Assembly (NCBI RefSeq): GCF_937920985.1
Contig: NZ_CALDXR010000020.1
Coordinates: 1-64,000 of the forward strand
From: an uncultured Phascolarctobacterium sp.
GTDB lineage: Bacteria > Bacillota > Negativicutes > Acidaminococcales > Acidaminococcaceae
Direction of reading: 5' to 3'
Length of the DNA: 64,000 nt
Shown here one piece after another: positions 35,419 to 44,375 of this stretch (positions are counted from its first letter, which is position 1; each line of letters opens with the position of its first letter). Below the pieces are notes generated by a model that saw nothing but the letters and a program-made list of their open reading frames with translations, was not told where the DNA came from and did no database searches. The position numbers were made by a program, and so were the translations under genes.

Positions 35419-35445
35419 GGCCCGGCAGCCTTGCCGGGCTTTTCT
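35419..35445 (+). terminator. Terminator after the HU gene
   Basis: GCCCGGC (35420-35426) and GCCGGGC (35433-35439) with loop AGCCTT, followed by TTTTCT. Confidence 0.9.
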
Positions 35446-35498
35446 CTAAAATATGCAGCAGAATACTGATGCAGCTTCAATGTTAAGGGGGCGAAGAA

Positions 35499-35792
35499 AT
35501 GGTTAGACGTCGAGTGAGACATAAATCTATTGCATTCCCATTATTTATGACGCTGCTGATTCTTGCCTGCGCGTACGGTATTGTCAAGCAGGAGTATTCT
35601 ATTTGCCAGATTAAAAATGAGCAGGCTGCCACACAGCAACGTATTGCTACTTTGAAAAAACAAAAGGCAGAGCTGGAGGCAGAGCGTAAACGGCTGGATG
35701 ACCCGCGTTACATTGAAAAGCTCGCCCGTGAGGATTACAACATGGTGGGTAAAAACGAGGTGCCGCTGTTTATAGTTGATGAGAAAAAATAA
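35499..35792 (+). CDS. divIC: Septum formation initiator DivIC/FtsB family
   Basis: A 97-residue bitopic membrane protein: basic start (MVRRRVRHKS), one membrane segment (about 11-28), then a coiled coil (ICQIKNEQAATQQRIATLKK) and the DivIC/FtsB close LAREDYNMVGKNEVPLFIV. It belongs to the division complex with FtsL and DivIB. The place between mazG-HU and the S1 gene is the Bacillota divIC position. AAGGGGG precedes the ATG. Confidence 0.88.
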   Translation: MVRRRVRHKSIAFPLFMTLLILACAYGIVKQEYSICQIKNEQAATQQRIATLKKQKAELEAERKRLDDPRYIEKLAREDYNMVGKNEVPLFIVDEKK

Positions 35793-35830
35793 GGCAGAAC
35801 AAGAAATGATTGCTTTTGTTCTGCTTTTTT
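35793..35830 (+). terminator. Terminator after divIC
   Basis: GCAGAACAAG pairs with TTTGTTCTGC around a short loop, then seven T. Confidence 0.85.
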
Positions 35831-35832
35831 TA

Positions 35833-35862
35833 TTGACACCATGAAAAATTAAAGAGTATAAT
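35833..35862 (+). promoter_or_regulatory. Promoter of the S1-domain gene
   Basis: TTGACA (35833-35838), 18-bp spacer, TATAAT (35857-35862): near-consensus boxes directly after the divIC terminator. Confidence 0.8.
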
Positions 35863-35902
35863 ACAAGAGTATTAAGAATTTTTAAGGGGGATTTTTTTCT
35901 CG

Positions 35903-36397
35903 ATGTCACTTGAAGTAGGTGCAATTGTAGAGGGTGAAGTTACAGGTATCACCAATTTTGGCGCATTTGTCCAACTGCCTGAGGGCAAGGTTGGCCTGAT
36001 TCACATTTCTGAGGTTTCTAATGTTTATGTAAAAGACGTGCATGACTTTTTAAAGGAGCACGACAAGGTTAAGGTTAAGGTATTATCTGTAGATGACCGC
36101 GGCAAAATCGGCTTGTCTATCAAACAGCTCACACCGCCGCCGGCTCCGCAGGCAAGACCGCAGCGTCCGCAGAATGATAATCGCGAGCGCCGCAGCAACA
36201 ATAACGGTATGCGTCCTCAAGGCGACAATCGTGAACGCCGTGGTGGTATGCGCCCGCAAAGCGCAAGACCGATGGCTCCCGTTTCGTTTGAGGATAAATT
36301 ATCCAAATTCTTGAAAGACAGCGATGACCGTATGCTGGACTTAAAACGTAATACTGAGTCTAAACGCGGTGGTCGTGGTGCCAGACGTGATAAATAA
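35903..36397 (+). CDS. S1 RNA-binding protein with RG-rich tail (YabR-like)
   Basis: A 164-residue protein. Residues 1-74 are one S1/OB domain (GAIVEGEVTGITNFGAFVQL, GLIHISEVS, KVKVLSVDDRGKIGLSIKQL). Residues about 76-125 are a low-complexity Pro/Arg/Gln/Asn segment with repeated RPQ-x-DNRERR units, and the last 35 residues include EDKLSKFLKDSDDRMLDLKRN. B. subtilis YabR sits at this locus and has the S1 domain. It probably binds RNA or ribosomes. The tail looks disordered and extends the RNA-binding surface. Confidence 0.88.
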   Translation: MSLEVGAIVEGEVTGITNFGAFVQLPEGKVGLIHISEVSNVYVKDVHDFLKEHDKVKVKVLSVDDRGKIGLSIKQLTPPPAPQARPQRPQNDNRERRSNNNGMRPQGDNRERRGGMRPQSARPMAPVSFEDKLSKFLKDSDDRMLDLKRNTESKRGGRGARRDK

Positions 36398-36419
36398 GCA
36401 AGCTGGTAATTAATGAAAT

Positions 36420-36446
36420 GGCACTCCTGAGAGTGCCTTTTCTTTT
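36420..36446 (+). terminator. Terminator after the S1-domain gene
   Basis: GGCACTC (36420-36426), loop CTGA, GAGTGCC (36431-36437), then TTTTCTTTT. Confidence 0.9.
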
Positions 36447-36502
36447 ATAGCATAGAAAAATGTGGTATGACACGTTTGAACCGCTGCTGAAGGAGATATG
36501 CT

Positions 36503-37489
36503 ATGAGGCAGATTGCGCCTGCAGTCTATAAGCTGCGCAAAACAATTAAAAATTTGTTGCGGCCGGAGGCTCACTACCTGCTGGCGGTGAGCGGCGGCGC
36601 TGATTCCCTGGCTTTGGCACATGCCTGCGCTGCTTTGGCAGCGCAGGGCTGGGGACGCTACAGCGTCTGCCATGTCGAGCACGGACTGCGCGGGGAAGAG
36701 GCACTGCGCGATATGCAGGCAGTGCAGCGTGCCTGCAAGGCTTGGGGACTGCCCTGCTTTACAGAGCATGTGCAGGCTGCAGCGTATGCAGCGCAGCAGC
36801 ATCTTTCTACTGAGGATGCTGCGCGCCGCCTGCGTTATGCTGCGCTGAGGCGCGTAGCGGCGCAGCAGGGCGCTGCAGCAATTGTTACGGCGCATCACGA
36901 GGGTGATCAGGCGGAAACGCTGCTCTTAAGGCTGTTGCGCGGCGCAGGCCTGCAGGGACTTGCCGGGATGCGGGCGCAGCAGGGTGACATCATCAGGCCG
37001 CTGCTCGCGTTGCCCAAGAGCCTGCTGGAGGAATACTGCAGTGCGGAAGGCATTGCTGTTTGCTACGACAGCACTAACGCGGATACAGCGTATACGCGTA
37101 ACCGCGTGCGGCTGGAGCTTTTGCCATACCTGGAGCGTAGTTTTAACCCCGCTGTAGTGCCGTCATTGGCGCGTACTGCCGCCTTGCTGGCGCAGGACGC
37201 GGAATGTCTGGAGCAAATAGCTGACAATGCTTACAGGCAGCTGGCGCGCAGGCAGGAGGATGCTGTCAGCCTGCCGGTGACGCAGCTTACAGCACTGCAC
37301 AGTGCTGTAAGGCTGAGGCTGTTAAGGCGCGCGTATTTCGAGCTGGGCGGTGAGGAGCTGTCCTATGAGCGTACTCAGGCCATTGATTCCTTGTTGCTCC
37401 GACGCAGTGGCGGCAAGGTTATCCAGCTGCCGCAGGGAATAAACGTAGTCTATAGAAATAAACAGCTTATTTTTGTTAAAATTATATAA
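36503..37489 (+). CDS. tilS: tRNA(Ile)-lysidine synthase, short form
   Basis: A 328-residue TilS. It attaches lysine to C34 of tRNA-Ile(CAU), which changes its reading from AUG to AUA. The PP-loop is SGGADS (30-35); VEHGLRGEEA and HHEGDQAETLLLRLLRGAGLQGLAGM follow. It stops soon after the substrate-binding helices, so the C-terminal TilS-C domain of the E. coli and B. subtilis enzymes appears to be missing; short forms are known. AAGGAGA precedes the ATG. It is followed closely by hpt, as in Bacillus. Confidence 0.92.
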   Translation: MRQIAPAVYKLRKTIKNLLRPEAHYLLAVSGGADSLALAHACAALAAQGWGRYSVCHVEHGLRGEEALRDMQAVQRACKAWGLPCFTEHVQAAAYAAQQHLSTEDAARRLRYAALRRVAAQQGAAAIVTAHHEGDQAETLLLRLLRGAGLQGLAGMRAQQGDIIRPLLALPKSLLEEYCSAEGIAVCYDSTNADTAYTRNRVRLELLPYLERSFNPAVVPSLARTAALLAQDAECLEQIADNAYRQLARRQEDAVSLPVTQLTALHSAVRLRLLRRAYFELGGEELSYERTQAIDSLLLRRSGGKVIQLPQGINVVYRNKQLIFVKII

Positions 37490-37509
37490 AGTATAAGGAG
37501 AATGGAAAA

Positions 37510-38052
37510 ATGCATGACGATATTAAGACAGTTTTGCTGACTAAAGAAGAAATTGATGCCCGCGTACAGGAAATGGGTAAGCAGATTGCAGCTGATTATG
37601 CAGACAAGGATTTGGTTGTCATTGTTCTGCTGAAGGGTGCTGCTTGGTTTGCTACCGACCTGACCCGCGCTATTGATATGCCGCTGCGCGTAGACTTCAT
37701 GGTTGCTTCTTCTTATGGCAACGGAACCAGCACTAGCGGCAGCGTTAAGGTTAAGCTGGATGTCAGCGAAGACATTAAGGGTAAAGATGTGCTGGTAATC
37801 GATGATATCATTGACAGCGGCGTTACCTTTGCTTCTATCACCGATATGCTGCGTCACTACAAGCCCGCAACTCTGAAAACCGCTGCTCTGTGCGACAAGG
37901 CGGAGCGCCGTGTAAATGGCCTGGAGGCTGATTACGTAGGCTTTAAAATTCCTGACGAATTTGTAGTAGGCTACGGTCTGGATTATGCAGGTGATTACCG
38001 TAATCTGCCGTTTATCGGCATCCTGAAGCCTGCCGTATATGCACGCAAATAA
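37510..38052 (+). CDS. hpt: Hypoxanthine phosphoribosyltransferase
   Basis: A 180-residue purine-salvage enzyme that converts hypoxanthine (and guanine) with PRPP to IMP (GMP). The PRPP loop is VLVIDDIIDSGVTF (about 95-108), and DLVVIVLLKGAAWFATDL holds the pyrophosphate loop. The end, FVVGYGLDYAGDYRNLPFIG, is typical. AAGGAGAATG precedes the ATG 20 bases after tilS, so they are co-transcribed. It is a salvage partner to the de novo purine operon at 56-62 kb. Confidence 0.95.
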   Translation: MHDDIKTVLLTKEEIDARVQEMGKQIAADYADKDLVVIVLLKGAAWFATDLTRAIDMPLRVDFMVASSYGNGTSTSGSVKVKLDVSEDIKGKDVLVIDDIIDSGVTFASITDMLRHYKPATLKTAALCDKAERRVNGLEADYVGFKIPDEFVVGYGLDYAGDYRNLPFIGILKPAVYARK

Positions 38053-38141
38053 AAGCCTATAAATTGCATAAAACAGTTGCTAGTTTTTCCTATCTATAAT
38101 ATAATAAAATATTATGAGCTAAGTGGAAGGAGGCTACGTGC

Positions 38142-40097
38142 TTGAATAAATTTTTTAAGAACGTACTTTTTTATCTGCTGATTATCATGGTAATTATCTG
38201 GATGTTTGACCTTTACGGTGAAAAGAATTCTAAGCCTGCCGATATAAGCTATACCAGCTTTATGCAGCATGTACAGCAGGACGAAATCAAACAGGTAACT
38301 ATTGTTGATAACGTTATCAGCGGTAAATTAAAGGATGGCAAGGAATTTTCTACCGTTGCGCCTAATGACAGCAAGCTGGTAGAAAAGCTGGAAGCAAAGA
38401 AAGTAGACATTAAGGCAGAGCTGCCGCCGCAGCCACCTTGGTGGATGAGCATTCTCAGCTCTATTTTGCCGATGCTGATTATTGTAGGCCTGTGGTTTAT
38501 GCTGATGAACCAGGGAGGTGCCGGTGGCGGCAAGGTGATGAACTTTGGCAAGAGCCGTGCACGTCGCTACGATGAGGAAAAACTGAAGATAACCTTTAAG
38601 GATGTTGCCGGTGCTGAAGAAGCCAAGCAGGAGCTGGAAGAGGTTGTTGAATTCCTGAAGCATCCGCAGAAGTATAATGACTTGGGAGCTAAGATTCCTA
38701 AAGGTGTTTTGCTCTATGGCCCTCCGGGTACAGGCAAAACCTTGCTGGCGAAGGCAGTTGCCGGTGAAGCGGGAGTTCCGTTCTTCAGCATTTCCGGTTC
38801 TGACTTTGTAGAAATGTTTGTTGGTGTCGGCGCTTCGCGTGTACGTGATTTGTTCGACCAGGCAAAGAAAAGTGCACCCTGCATCGTATTTATCGATGAG
38901 ATTGATGCCGTAGGCCGTCAGCGCGGCGCCGGTCTTGGCGGTGGCCATGACGAGCGCGAGCAGACTCTGAACCAATTACTGGTTGAGATGGACGGCTTCA
39001 GTGCTAACGAAGGCATCATTATGATTGCTGCAACCAACCGTCCGGATATTCTGGACCCGGCGCTGCTGCGTCCCGGCCGTTTCGACCGCCAGATTGTAGT
39101 AGACCGTCCTGATATCAAGGGACGTACCGAAATCCTGAAGGTACATGTCAAGGGTAAGCCGATAGGACAGGATGTAAATCTGGACGTAATCGCTCAGCGT
39201 ACCCCCGGCTTTACCGGTGCTGATTTATCCAACCTGGTTAATGAAGCAGCGCTGCTGACTGCCCGCAAGGACAAGAAGGCCATCAATATGCCGGAAATGG
39301 AAGAGGCTGCCGAGCGTGTTATCATGGGACCGGAGCGCAAGAGCCGTGTCATCAGTGATAAGGAAAAACGCCTGACTGCTTACCATGAAGGCGGTCATAC
39401 TATCGTTGGTATGCTGCTTGAGCATACTGACCCTGTACATAAGGTTACCATCATTCCGCGTGGCCGTGCCGGTGGTTATACCCTGAGCCTGCCGAAGGAA
39501 GATAAGTATTATGCAACCCGCAGCGAAATGCTTGATGAGCTGAAGGTGCTGTTGGGTGGCCGTGTGGCCGAAGCTCTGGTGCTGAAGGAAATCTCAAGCG
39601 GTGCCAGCAATGATTTGCAGCGTGCAACTCAACTGGCACGCCAGATGATTTGCGAATACGGCATGAGCGAAAACATCGGTCCTGTAACCTTTGGTCATCG
39701 TCAGGACCAGGTATTCCTGGGCCGTGACATTGCCCGCGACAAGGATTACAGTGAAGAAGTGGCAGCTGAAATTGATAAAGAGGTACGCTCCTTTATGGAA
39801 GATGCCTATGCTGCTACCGAAAAGCTGCTGTCCGACAATATTGACAAGCTGCATGTGATTGCCAAGGCTCTGATGGAGAAGGAAACTCTGGAAGAGGAAG
39901 AAATCAACCAGCTGGTAAAATATGGTCATATCCTGACCGCAGAGGAAAAGCTGCAATTAGTACAGCAATCTGTTGTGGATGAGGAAGCAGCTGCTGCTCC
40001 CGTTGCCGAAGCTGATGCAAAGGCTGAAGCGCCTGCTGCCGAAGCAGATGCACCGAAAGCTGCTGCAAATGCAGGCGAAGAAGCACCCAAAGAATAA
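38142..40097 (+). CDS. ftsH: ATP-dependent zinc metalloprotease FtsH
   Basis: A 651-residue membrane AAA+ protease. Two membrane segments (about 4-23 and 102-121) bracket a small external domain. The AAA module has Walker A GPPGTGKT (about 194-201), Walker B FIDEIDAVGRQRG and the SRH with RPGRFDRQ. The zinc site is HEGGH (about 416-420), where many FtsH have HEAGH. The C-terminal 45 residues are Ala/Glu-rich and probably disordered. The start is TTG 38142, eight bases after GAAGGAGG; a nearby GTG is out of frame. Confidence 0.96.
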   Translation: MNKFFKNVLFYLLIIMVIIWMFDLYGEKNSKPADISYTSFMQHVQQDEIKQVTIVDNVISGKLKDGKEFSTVAPNDSKLVEKLEAKKVDIKAELPPQPPWWMSILSSILPMLIIVGLWFMLMNQGGAGGGKVMNFGKSRARRYDEEKLKITFKDVAGAEEAKQELEEVVEFLKHPQKYNDLGAKIPKGVLLYGPPGTGKTLLAKAVAGEAGVPFFSISGSDFVEMFVGVGASRVRDLFDQAKKSAPCIVFIDEIDAVGRQRGAGLGGGHDEREQTLNQLLVEMDGFSANEGIIMIAATNRPDILDPALLRPGRFDRQIVVDRPDIKGRTEILKVHVKGKPIGQDVNLDVIAQRTPGFTGADLSNLVNEAALLTARKDKKAINMPEMEEAAERVIMGPERKSRVISDKEKRLTAYHEGGHTIVGMLLEHTDPVHKVTIIPRGRAGGYTLSLPKEDKYYATRSEMLDELKVLLGGRVAEALVLKEISSGASNDLQRATQLARQMICEYGMSENIGPVTFGHRQDQVFLGRDIARDKDYSEEVAAEIDKEVRSFMEDAYAATEKLLSDNIDKLHVIAKALMEKETLEEEEINQLVKYGHILTAEEKLQLVQQSVVDEEAAAAPVAEADAKAEAPAAEADAPKAAANAGEEAPKE

Positions 40098-40109
40098 TAG
40101 CAAAAAATT

Positions 40110-40145
40110 AACGCTCGCGTTCTGAAGAACGCGGGCGTTTTTTTG
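40110..40145. terminator. Bidirectional terminator between ftsH and the LysR gene
   Basis: AACGCTCGCGTTCT pairs with AACGCGGGCGTT around GAAG, then seven T; AAAAAATT on the left serves the minus-strand gene. Confidence 0.88.
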
Positions 40146-40148
40146 CGC

Positions 40149-41030
40149 TTAGTTAAAATTTCGGAAAAACTCCAAGAATCGCTCTGCCGCCAGTGACAAC
40201 CTATGCTCCTTACTCCAATATAACGTCTGATCAAAATGCAGCTTCTCATCAACAAGCTGCCGTCGCACCATCCCCTGCGGCACAGCATCACTCTCTAACG
40301 CAGCGACAACCGCAACCCCAAGACCGCTCGTCGCAAAGGTAAGCGCACTCTCCGCCGTAGTAGCAATAAAGGCGATATGAGGCTTAACCGCATAATCCTT
40401 AAATGCACTGCGCAAAAGCGCATAGCTGCCATAATTACAGCACAAGGGCACACCTGCCAAATCCTCCGGCGAAAGCATGCTTTTACCTGCCCAAGGAACC
40501 GCAAATCCGGTATTATAGAAAGCATAAAAACTCTCCCGCTGCACCTTGATAGTAGCGAAATTGTGCGCCGCAGGCAACGGCGCATTGGCAAAGGCAAAAT
40601 CAATACTGCCGGCCTCCAACTGCTGCTGTTGCTGTTCTACCGTAGCATCGTGAAACTGATAGCTGATGCCGGGATTTTCTTTGGCAAAGGGAATAAGATA
40701 GCTGCGCAGGAAATAGTCGGTACGTACGTGTGACACGCTGAAGCGCAGCGTGCCGGCGGCACGCCTGCCGAAGGCCTGCATACGCAGGCTGATATCATCC
40801 TCCGTATTGCACAGCTGACGTGCCTGCTGCAAAAAGGTTTCACCTGCCTCCGTCAGCTCAATGTGGCGCTTACCGCGCTGCATTTTGAAAAGCTGCACGC
40901 CATAATTTCTTTCGATAGCCTTCATCTGTGCGCTGAGCGCCGGCTGTACGATGCCCAATCGCTTAGCTGCGGCGCTGAGATTACCTGTTTCGGCAACAGT
41001 GATAAAGTTTCTGTAAAAAGCGAAATCCAT
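40149..41030 (-). CDS. LysR-family regulator of the divergent SLC13 carrier gene
   Basis: A 293-residue LysR regulator: HTH at about 1-60 (FITVAETGNLSAAAKRLGIV, then QPALSAQMKAIERNYG), effector domain to the end. It faces an anion/dicarboxylate carrier gene across 144 bases holding a perfect 15-bp palindrome at 41061-41075. Divergent LysR genes usually control their neighbour, with the transported acid or a product as co-inducer; this is inference. AAGGAGA precedes the start. Confidence 0.88.
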   Translation of the reverse strand: MDFAFYRNFITVAETGNLSAAAKRLGIVQPALSAQMKAIERNYGVQLFKMQRGKRHIELTEAGETFLQQARQLCNTEDDISLRMQAFGRRAAGTLRFSVSHVRTDYFLRSYLIPFAKENPGISYQFHDATVEQQQQQLEAGSIDFAFANAPLPAAHNFATIKVQRESFYAFYNTGFAVPWAGKSMLSPEDLAGVPLCCNYGSYALLRSAFKDYAVKPHIAFIATTAESALTFATSGLGVAVVAALESDAVPQGMVRRQLVDEKLHFDQTLYWSKEHRLSLAAERFLEFFRNFN

Positions 41031-41060
41031 AGCAGTATCTCCTTAAAATATCAAAAAATA

Positions 41061-41075
41061 TGATTATAATAATCA
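41061..41075. promoter_or_regulatory. Candidate LysR operator (15-bp palindrome)
   Basis: TGATTAT-A-ATAATCA is a perfect dyad in the divergent intergenic region between the LysR gene and the carrier gene. Size and place suit a LysR dimer half-site region, though the T-N11-A core is not exact. Confidence 0.55.
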
Positions 41076-41174
41076 AAATAAAGTCTTTTACTTAATTATA
41101 GAACGGGAGTAGAATTAAGTAAATGCAAAAATAGAAGGAAACCTTCTATTGAAACCGGAGAGGAAGCTGTTATT

Positions 41175-42587
41175 ATGAAAAAACACCGTTCGTTGAATGT
41201 TTTATCGGGACCATTGCTTTTCTTGGCAGTCTTGCTGATGCTGGCGCCTATAATTGAATTTAAGCAAGCGGCCGCCATTGCTACGATTTTCTGGATGGGC
41301 CTTTGGTGGGTGCTGCGCCCGGTAAACATCGCCGTAACCTCGCTGCTGCCGATTCCGCTGAACGCCATCTTCGGCATGGTGCCGATGGACGGTATTATCA
41401 GCAAATACTTTTCGGAAATCGTCGTGCTGCTGGTCGGCAGTGATCTTATCAGCCTGGTGTGGGAAAAAACACATCTTGATAAACGTTTGGCGATAAAAAG
41501 TCTTTGCGGTCTGGGCACATCGATGCGCGAGCAGATATGCGTCTGGCTGGTGGCGTCGACGCTGCTGTCTATCTTTTTGCCTAACGTCGTTGTGGTTATG
41601 ATTCTGTTGCCGGTGGCTGTAAGCATGTTGCGCTTTTTAGGGCAGCAGCAGATTACCAATAATCCCGTAGCAACGCCGATTCTGTTGGCCATCGTCTGGG
41701 GCGCAGGCTTCGGCGGCTTTGGCTCTCCCTTAGGCAGCAGCTCCAATCTGGTTGCAATCAGCTATCTGGAAAAGCTTACGGGACACGAATTCATGTATGT
41801 TGATTGGGTTATCCGCTTTCTACCGCTTTTGTTTATTATCATGCTGCTCATTTTGGCTTATCTGCTGCATCTGCCGCTGCCTGTTAAACGTCTTGACGGT
41901 GGCAAGGAATATTTCCGTGCTGCCTATGATAAGCTCGGTCCGATGAGCCGTGGTGAAAAATTAGGACTGTGGCTTTTTGTTCTCGCAACAGGTCTGGCCT
42001 TCGTCCGTCCGCTTTACGTGCAGTATCTGCCGCTGATGAAGCCTGCCTATGTTTTCTTCACCTTTGGCATGCTCACCTTTATGCTGCGCAACGAAACAGG
42101 CCAGCTGCTTCTTACATGGCGTGAGGCTGAAAAGGGCATCATGTGGGGTATGATTTTCCTTTTTTCCGGCGGGCTGGCATTAGGCCAGCTGATTACGAAA
42201 ACCGGTGCGGCAACACAGATTGCTAAGGTAATCACGCTGCTGCCATTGAGCGGCGGTTGGGAAACAATGTTCAGCCTGACGCTGTTTGCCACATTCCTGA
42301 CGGAAATCAGCAGCAATACCGCGGCGGCTTCTATCTCAATTCCGGTAGTACAAAGCATTTCGCAGCAACTGGGGCTGAATCCTATTCCTTATATCCTGAC
42401 CTCGATTGTTGCTGTAAACTGCGCCTTCATTCTGCCGGTGAGCACACGTGCCGTGGGTGTAACCTACGGTCTGAACCCTGATGATTTACTGAAAAACGGC
42501 CTCAAGCTTTCAATAATCTGCATGCTGCTCGTCAGTGCGCTTGGCTGTATCTGCATGCATTGCTGGAGTCTTTTCAACCATCTTTAA
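41175..42587 (+). CDS. SLC13/DASS-family anion (dicarboxylate) carrier
   Basis: A 470-residue secondary carrier of the divalent anion:sodium symporter superfamily with about eleven to twelve membrane segments. Family marks include the first SN-x-T-like region, GSPLGSSSNLVAISYLEK (about 187-204), and the second TEISSNTAAASISIPVVQSI (about 376-395). Members import succinate, malate, citrate or sulfate; which one is not visible. GAGAGGAAG precedes the ATG. The divergent LysR gene probably regulates it. A succinate carrier would suit a succinate-using Negativicute, but that is a guess. Confidence 0.87.
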   Translation: MKKHRSLNVLSGPLLFLAVLLMLAPIIEFKQAAAIATIFWMGLWWVLRPVNIAVTSLLPIPLNAIFGMVPMDGIISKYFSEIVVLLVGSDLISLVWEKTHLDKRLAIKSLCGLGTSMREQICVWLVASTLLSIFLPNVVVVMILLPVAVSMLRFLGQQQITNNPVATPILLAIVWGAGFGGFGSPLGSSSNLVAISYLEKLTGHEFMYVDWVIRFLPLLFIIMLLILAYLLHLPLPVKRLDGGKEYFRAAYDKLGPMSRGEKLGLWLFVLATGLAFVRPLYVQYLPLMKPAYVFFTFGMLTFMLRNETGQLLLTWREAEKGIMWGMIFLFSGGLALGQLITKTGAATQIAKVITLLPLSGGWETMFSLTLFATFLTEISSNTAAASISIPVVQSISQQLGLNPIPYILTSIVAVNCAFILPVSTRAVGVTYGLNPDDLLKNGLKLSIICMLLVSALGCICMHCWSLFNHL

Positions 42588-42603
42588 AGTAGCCTTCTTT
42601 GTT

Positions 42604-42644
42604 TACTCCCTTGTCATTGCTGGGATGGCGGGGGAGTATTTTTT
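42604..42644 (+). terminator. Terminator after the SLC13 carrier gene
   Basis: TACTCCC (42604-42610) pairs with GGGAGTA (42632-42638), followed by TTTTTTG. Confidence 0.8.
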
Positions 42645-42818
42645 GTAGAGAATTGCGAAGAAGTATGCTTGAAAATGATGCAAAACAGCGGAAAAAAGAG
42701 GAAAATAGATTTTTTTTGTAAAATCGCTGATTTTAGTGCATTTTTTGCTATACAAACACGGTTTTTTGTAGTAAAATCATATCACAAGAATTTTGGCGGA
42801 ACGGAAGGTTCCACACAT

Positions 42819-44246
42819 ATGCTCAAGAAAGGTTGTGTTATTAAGGTAATGAACGAGCAATCCATGAATAGAAGTTTAAAGAACAGACACTTACAGATGA
42901 TTTCTTTAGGTGGCATCATCGGCAGCTGTTATTTTTTAGGTGCCGGATATGCGATTGAGCAGGCCGGACCTGCTATTATCCTTTCTTATCTTTTTGGCGG
43001 TGCAATCGTCTTATGCGTTATGCTGTGCCTGGCGGAGCTGGCTGTAGCTAAGCCTATTTCCGGTTCCTTTGTTACCTACGCACGTGAGAATATATCCTCA
43101 ACCTGGGCTTGTGGCGTTGGCTGGGCCTATTGGCTGAACTGGATGGCTTACGTGCCGTCTGAAATGATTGCTGCGGGTATCATTATGAATAATTTTGTAC
43201 CTGCCGTCAGTCAACTGTGGTGGGCAATTCTTTTTGGCCTGCTGGTGACTGTAATTAACCTTTTTCATGTCGATAATTTCGGCGAAAGCGAATTCTGGCT
43301 TTCCATTATCAAAATTGCTGCCCTTGTGGGCTTCTGCGGCGTTGCCGGTTTAATAGTCTGCGGTCTTGTCGGTGACCAGGGCTATTTAGGCGCTAAGGTG
43401 CTGCTGAGCCAAGGCGGCTTTGCTCCCCAGGGATATTGGCCGATTGTGCTGACTATGGTTATTATTCTGGTTAACTTCCAGGGTACAGAAATCATCGGTC
43501 TGGCTGCGGGCGAATGCAAGGATCCTGCTAAAAGCATTCCTATTGCTGTTCGCAATGTTTCCTGGCGTGTCATTGCTTTATATATCATTCCTATTACATT
43601 ATTGCTGTCCATTATGCCGTGGGATAAGGCCAGCCTGAAGGAGAGCGTGTTCGCTGCTGCTTTGGCAGAATACGGCTTTGACGGCTTAGCCTCTGCGATT
43701 GCCTTTGTAGTGCTGGTTGCGGGTGTTTCCTGTGCTAACTCCGGCCTGTACGGCGGTGCTCGTGCGTTGCATGCACTGGCTCGCATGGATATGGCACCGG
43801 CGTTTTTGGGCAAGCTCAATAAAAACGGTATGCCGCAGAATTCCATTATCGTTTCTGTATGTGCTTGCTGGGCAGTTATCGTTTTCTACACCTTTAATCC
43901 CGATTCTACACTGTATACTTATTTGCTGGCAGTATCCGGCTTTACCGGAGCGATGGCTTGGATTTCCATTTGCTGGAGCCAATATAATTTCCGCCGTCGT
44001 CTGATTGCCGAAGGCAAGGAGGATACTCTGAAGTATAAAACACCGTTCTTCCCGTATGTTACGCATTTCGGTATCTGGTCGCAGGTTTTCTGTCTGGCAG
44101 TAATTGCTTTGACACCGGATTTACGCCAGACGCTGTACGCCGGCGTACCGATGCTGGTGGTGCCGATGCTTTGCTATCGTTGGCGCAAGCATCACAAGAG
44201 CTTGGTTCAGACCAAAACTCAGGTTGCTATGGCTCATAAATCTTAA
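42819..44246 (+). CDS. APC-family amino-acid permease
   Basis: A 475-residue amino-acid transporter of the AAT group in the APC superfamily with twelve predicted membrane segments. The start of the family fold is NRHLQMISLGGIIGSCYFLGAG, followed by GPAIILSYLFGG and NFQGTEIIGLAAGECKDP, a strongly conserved loop. The substrate is not predictable. The start is uncertain: ATG 42819 has GGAAGG ten bases upstream; ATG 42849 and 42864 are alternatives that keep the core. A 232-base gap with a terminator separates it from the carrier gene. Confidence 0.85.
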   Translation: MLKKGCVIKVMNEQSMNRSLKNRHLQMISLGGIIGSCYFLGAGYAIEQAGPAIILSYLFGGAIVLCVMLCLAELAVAKPISGSFVTYARENISSTWACGVGWAYWLNWMAYVPSEMIAAGIIMNNFVPAVSQLWWAILFGLLVTVINLFHVDNFGESEFWLSIIKIAALVGFCGVAGLIVCGLVGDQGYLGAKVLLSQGGFAPQGYWPIVLTMVIILVNFQGTEIIGLAAGECKDPAKSIPIAVRNVSWRVIALYIIPITLLLSIMPWDKASLKESVFAAALAEYGFDGLASAIAFVVLVAGVSCANSGLYGGARALHALARMDMAPAFLGKLNKNGMPQNSIIVSVCACWAVIVFYTFNPDSTLYTYLLAVSGFTGAMAWISICWSQYNFRRRLIAEGKEDTLKYKTPFFPYVTHFGIWSQVFCLAVIALTPDLRQTLYAGVPMLVVPMLCYRWRKHHKSLVQTKTQVAMAHKS

Positions 44247-44254
44247 AAGTATAT

Positions 44255-44286
44255 GGAGGTTGCCGCAGATGCGGTAGCCTCTTTTT
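44255..44286 (+). terminator. Terminator after the permease gene
   Basis: GAGGTTGCCGC pairs with GCGGTAGCCTC around AGAT, then TTTTT. Confidence 0.88.
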
Positions 44287-44375
44287 ATGTAATGCACGAA
44301 AATATAAGAATATAACAGAGCCTTTTGAGTATAATGCCGTAAGGTGTTATAATAGTTGTTAAAAGGAGAATGGTT

